A stretch of DNA of 8,518 nucleotides, from contig JAJRTP010000127.1 of the NCBI GenBank assembly GCA_024278255.1, forward strand, positions 1 through 8,518. Reading direction: 5' to 3'. Of the stretch, positions 6,443-8,518 are shown piece by piece. Position 1 is the first letter of the stretch. Every line of letters begins with the position of its first letter. A program made the translations under genes and the position numbers. The notes under the pieces are model-generated. The model did not search any database and was not told the DNA's origin. It saw nothing but the letters and a program-made list of their open reading frames with translations. This DNA is from Chloroflexota bacterium (GTDB taxonomy: Bacteria > Chloroflexota > Anaerolineae > Promineifilales > Promineifilaceae).

Positions 6443-6465
6443 TACACTTATGAAGGAGCAGCAAA

Positions 6466-7398
6466 ATGGCAAATGACAAGGAAGAAAAAACGAATAAATT
6501 GCTAATCGGTCTGGGGGTGGTGTTTATCATTGCGGCCGTTCTCCTGATGATTGTGGCCGGCGTATTTTTATTGAAGGACCGGCAGGAAAGTGGTGGGGAA
6601 CCGACGGCCGTACCCCCCACTCCCGAACTGGCAACGCCAACGCCCATTCCTCCGGCCAACACGCCTACCCCTCTCCCCCTACCCACCAACACCCCCCAGA
6701 TAGAGCAGCCCACCCAACCCGCCAATCCCCTGGCCAACACCGCCTGGACGCTTATCAACTTCGGCGATCCGACATTAGGGCTGGCGCCGGGCACTATTAT
6801 TACGGCCGAGTTTGGCCCGGATACCATTACCGGCTCGGCCGGCTGTAACGATTACAATGGTAATTACACCATTTCCGGCAGCAAACTCTCGGTAGGGGCT
6901 TTAACCAGTACGCGGCAGGCATGTGATGAACTGGTCATGCAGCAGGAGCAAAATTATTTAACCGCGCTGGAAGATGTCCGTACTTATCTAATTGTAGGCA
7001 AACTGTTGTACGTCTCTTACGTGAGCAGTTTTGGTCCGGGCACGTTGGTCTATGGCCCGCCCGGAACACCGCCCAACTATGTTATTCCGCCGGAAACAGG
7101 CCCCACCACCCGGACAGAAACGATCAGCGGTAATATAACGCCGGGTCAGGCACGGCAATCCTTTATCAACGCCGAAGTGGGTGAAACGCTGGCCATCACT
7201 ATTACCTCGGCAAACAACACGGCCGTATTCTCCGTTTCCGGCCAGAGCGACCATGTGATCTACGCCCGCGAAGTCACCAACTGGTCAGCCACACTCACCG
7301 TCACCCAGGATTATCTGGTCACAGTCACTTCCACAGCCGCCGAGGGGTCGGAAGCTGTTTCCTACGAAATGATCGTTTCCCTGACATCAGGTGGTTAG
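6466..7398 (+). CDS. membrane-anchored META-domain protein
   Basis: A 310-residue envelope protein of unknown function. Residues 1-10 are charged and cytosolic. Residues 11-36 form one membrane segment acting as an uncleaved anchor. Residues 45-88 are a Pro/Thr-rich extracytoplasmic linker with N-T-P-T-P and P-T-N-T-P words. Residues 89-195 match the META (HslJ-like) domain: it starts N-T-A-W-T-L, contains G-S-A-G-C-N-D-Y-N-G-N-Y (C127) and T-S-T-R-Q-A-C (C153), with the paired cysteines usual for the family, and ends around L-L-Y-V. A C-terminal all-beta region (217-308) with G-N-I-T-P-G and Q-D-Y-L-V-T-V resembles pre-peptidase C-terminal-like beta sandwiches; this is weaker. The META family is linked in some bacteria to motility, heat shock and novobiocin tolerance, which does not define a role here. 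AAGGAG precedes the ATG by 7 nt. The next gene begins 9 bp downstream, so the two are probably cotranscribed. Confidence 0.85.
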   Translation: MANDKEEKTNKLLIGLGVVFIIAAVLLMIVAGVFLLKDRQESGGEPTAVPPTPELATPTPIPPANTPTPLPLPTNTPQIEQPTQPANPLANTAWTLINFGDPTLGLAPGTIITAEFGPDTITGSAGCNDYNGNYTISGSKLSVGALTSTRQACDELVMQQEQNYLTALEDVRTYLIVGKLLYVSYVSSFGPGTLVYGPPGTPPNYVIPPETGPTTRTETISGNITPGQARQSFINAEVGETLAITITSANNTAVFSVSGQSDHVIYAREVTNWSATLTVTQDYLVTVTSTAAEGSEAVSYEMIVSLTSGG

Positions 7399-7407
7399 CC
7401 AGGAATT

Positions 7408-8187
7408 ATGTTTGAACAAGATCGGATTCTGACACGTTTGCAGCAGCGGGTGATGGCGGATCGGGAGATTGTGGTCTGCTTTTTGTCTGGCTCTTACGGC
7501 CGTCGCCAGGAAGATGCGTATTCAGATTTAGACGTAGCCCTGGTTTTTGCCGACGAGATGGCGCGGGAAACTGCCTGGCAGCGCCGCCGCGAGTTTATCC
7601 AATCGGTAACACCCTACGTACCGGCCAAATCATTTGACGCAGACCATGTACGGCCGTATCTGCACAACGCCCTCTACAGCAACGGCGCCAAAGTGGATTA
7701 CCGGTACGAAGCCCTGGACAGCCTGACGCCCAATCCCCAGGATCGGGACATCCGCATCATCAAAGACCGTGACGGCTGGGCGGAACAGTACCAACAAGCC
7801 TGCGCCGGGGCCATCCTGCCCCAACCGCGCCTGACAGCCGCAGAACTAAAAGCGCTGGATGATCGTTTCTGGGTAAGATACTGGAACGCTCTGCGCCGTT
7901 TGCTGCGCGGTGATTTTGACACACCGTTTACCGGCTACCTGGACTTGCTCAACTTCATCTTGCCGCCCTTTCTGGATGTCCTGCCGCCGGAAGAACCGGC
8001 GCGGCAGGCGTTGATCAACGTCTTTTACAACCACGATACCGGGGAAACGGCCGTTCACATGCGTCATCTGCTGGAAAATTACCTGGCCGCCCGCACGGCC
8101 GTCATTCGCCGCCTGCAATTGGACTTCCAACCGGATGCTCGCTTTGAAGCGGACATTCAGCGCCTGGTGCAAAGCAAAACAGCGTAG
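7408..8187 (+). CDS. nucleotidyltransferase-fold protein (polymerase-beta superfamily)
   Basis: A 259-residue soluble protein with the minimal nucleotidyltransferase core: G-S-Y-G (28-31), then S39-D40-L41-D42 with the two metal-binding aspartates, and a likely third acidic residue D97 in K-V-D-Y. All catalytic positions are therefore present. The remaining 160 residues are mostly helical and carry many Arg/Leu, as in aminoglycoside or lincosamide nucleotidyltransferases and their uncharacterised relatives, where this part binds the acceptor. The acceptor cannot be read from sequence: a small molecule, a tRNA or a protein are all possible, and a drug-resistance role would be a guess. AGGA (7401-7404) precedes the ATG by only 3 nt, which suggests modest initiation or coupling to the preceding gene, whose stop is 9 bp away. 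Four ACGGCCGT copies occur within it. Confidence 0.85.
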   Translation: MFEQDRILTRLQQRVMADREIVVCFLSGSYGRRQEDAYSDLDVALVFADEMARETAWQRRREFIQSVTPYVPAKSFDADHVRPYLHNALYSNGAKVDYRYEALDSLTPNPQDRDIRIIKDRDGWAEQYQQACAGAILPQPRLTAAELKALDDRFWVRYWNALRRLLRGDFDTPFTGYLDLLNFILPPFLDVLPPEEPARQALINVFYNHDTGETAVHMRHLLENYLAARTAVIRRLQLDFQPDARFEADIQRLVQSKTA

Positions 8188-8207
8188 AGCAATTTTGAAA
8201 ATTGCTC
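8187..8207. promoter_or_regulatory. perfect 21-bp palindrome between genes
   Basis: GAGCAATTTT (8187-8196) and AAAATTGCTC (8198-8207) are perfect reverse complements around a single G. In RNA this gives an 8-bp stem with a 5-nt loop. The left arm begins on the last base of the nucleotidyltransferase stop codon and the palindrome ends 4 bp before the AAGGAG of the lipoprotein gene. No T-run follows. It could be an operator, an RNA-processing or stability hairpin, or a weak terminator; sequence alone does not decide. Confidence 0.5.
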
Positions 8208-8211
8208 AACA

Positions 8212-8217
8212 AAGGAG
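8212..8217 (+). promoter_or_regulatory. Shine-Dalgarno of the lipoprotein gene
   Basis: AAGGAG lies 5 nt before ATG 8223. It fixes this start over the in-frame upstream codon at 8202, which lies inside the palindrome and would add a charged, non-signal-like N-terminus. Confidence 0.75.
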
Positions 8218-8222
8218 AAAGT

Positions 8223-8477
8223 ATGTTACCCAAGTTGCTGCTGCCCGCTTTTGTTATTGTCTGGTTACTGGCTGCCTGCCAGCCGGGGGCCAATACGGCC
8301 GTATCCCCCGAACCCACCCAAGCAGCCGCCCTCGAATCCCAGCCAACGACCGTACCCACAAATACACCCGAATCGGAACCGGACGCGCTGGCTATCCTGG
8401 ATCAATCCGCCGCAGCCATTAGCCAATTAAACACCTTAACCTATATTTCGCACGTTAAAAATCGAATAGAGAGATAA
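8223..8477 (+). CDS. lipoprotein, short or prematurely stopped
   Basis: The product starts with K4, a hydrophobic stretch (5-18) and the lipobox L16-A17-A18-C19, so it should be lipidated on C19 and displayed outside the membrane. A Pro/Thr/Glu linker follows (P-T-N-T-P near 44-48), then the start of a folded domain (A-L-A-I-L-D-Q-S-A-A-A-I-S-Q-L) resembling lipoproteins of the LppX/LolA-like type, which carry a long beta fold after such a helix. The frame is closed by TAA at 8475-8477 after 84 residues, too short for that fold. The same frame continues as K-W-R-R-Y-S-L-D-G-K-V-E-G to the window edge, which looks like coding sequence. Either the stop is a nonsense mutation or sequencing error, or the gene is truncated. 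Lipidation is well supported; the family is a guess. Confidence 0.7.
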   Translation: MLPKLLLPAFVIVWLLAACQPGANTAVSPEPTQAAALESQPTTVPTNTPESEPDALAILDQSAAAISQLNTLTYISHVKNRIER

Positions 8478-8518
8478 AAGTGGCGAAGGTACTCACTTGA
8501 TGGCAAAGTAGAAGGTGA

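Larger units (their letters stand above)
2080..8302. repeat. highly iterated octamer palindrome ACGGCCGT (21 copies)
   Basis: Copies start at 2080, 2291, 2503, 2573, 2958, 3013, 3229, 3284, 3587, 3795, 3974, 5014, 5373, 6171, 6604, 7219, 7496, 7650, 8047, 8095 and 8295. That is about one per 300 bp, where random sequence would give well under one. Of 29 CGGCCG hexamers I counted, 21 have the flanking A and T. Copies in genes are read as Thr-Ala-Val (11), Gly-Arg (5) or Arg-Pro (4), on both strands, so the constraint is on DNA and not on one peptide. One copy (5014) is non-coding, in the tRNA promoter spacer. The behaviour resembles the HIP1 octamer of cyanobacteria, but with a different word. 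Confidence 0.9.

Noticed and set aside
6302..6465. Riboswitch or T-box leader in the divergent region
   Set aside because: Both leaders are under about 60 nt and contain only one short inverted repeat, too little for a known riboswitch class.
6600..6720. C-rich low-complexity stretch as a DNA repeat
   Set aside because: It is explained by the Pro/Thr linker coded with varied CCN and ACN codons; there is no regular DNA period.

Overview
The window looks like a piece of a GC-rich bacterial chromosome, most likely from an uncultured Chloroflexota of the Anaerolineae type. That assignment is an inference. It rests on Pro/Thr 'PTNTP'-type linkers after the export signals of two envelope proteins, Shine-Dalgarno-led genes, bacterial housekeeping genes, and a very frequent octamer palindrome, ACGGCCGT. 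I counted 21 copies between 2080 and 8302 and none before 2080. No marker gene fixes the taxon.

Layout. Positions 1-895 are AT-rich and hold a decayed gene resembling a sulfotransferase-like family. It is interrupted by an in-frame stop that lies inside a 69-bp palindromic repeat (442-510). Positions 896-4210 carry three tightly packed plus-strand GT4-type glycosyltransferases (overlaps of 17 bp and 4 bp), which looks like the end of a surface-polysaccharide cluster. The first of them shares the AT-rich, octamer-free character of the left flank; the second and third are GC-rich and octamer-rich.

Positions 4225-6289 are on the minus strand. In transcription order they are chorismate synthase (aroC), a tRNA-Thr(CGU) with its own near-consensus promoter, a Rho-independent terminator, and uridine kinase (udk). 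The terminator ends only 17 bp before udk, so how udk is expressed is an open question.

Positions 6290-6465 form a divergent promoter region. From 6466 on, a plus-strand group codes for a membrane-anchored META-domain protein, a nucleotidyltransferase-fold protein, and a lipoprotein whose frame is closed by TAA at 8475 although protein-like sequence continues in the same frame to the window edge.

Functionally the window joins polysaccharide assembly (glycosyltransferases, lost sulfotransferase), core metabolism (chorismate and UMP), translation (tRNA-Thr) and poorly characterised envelope proteins. I see no CRISPR array, insertion sequence, toxin-antitoxin pair or recognisable defence system. 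The most unusual signal is the DNA-level one: the octamer palindrome spread through coding frames and into the spacer of the tRNA promoter.
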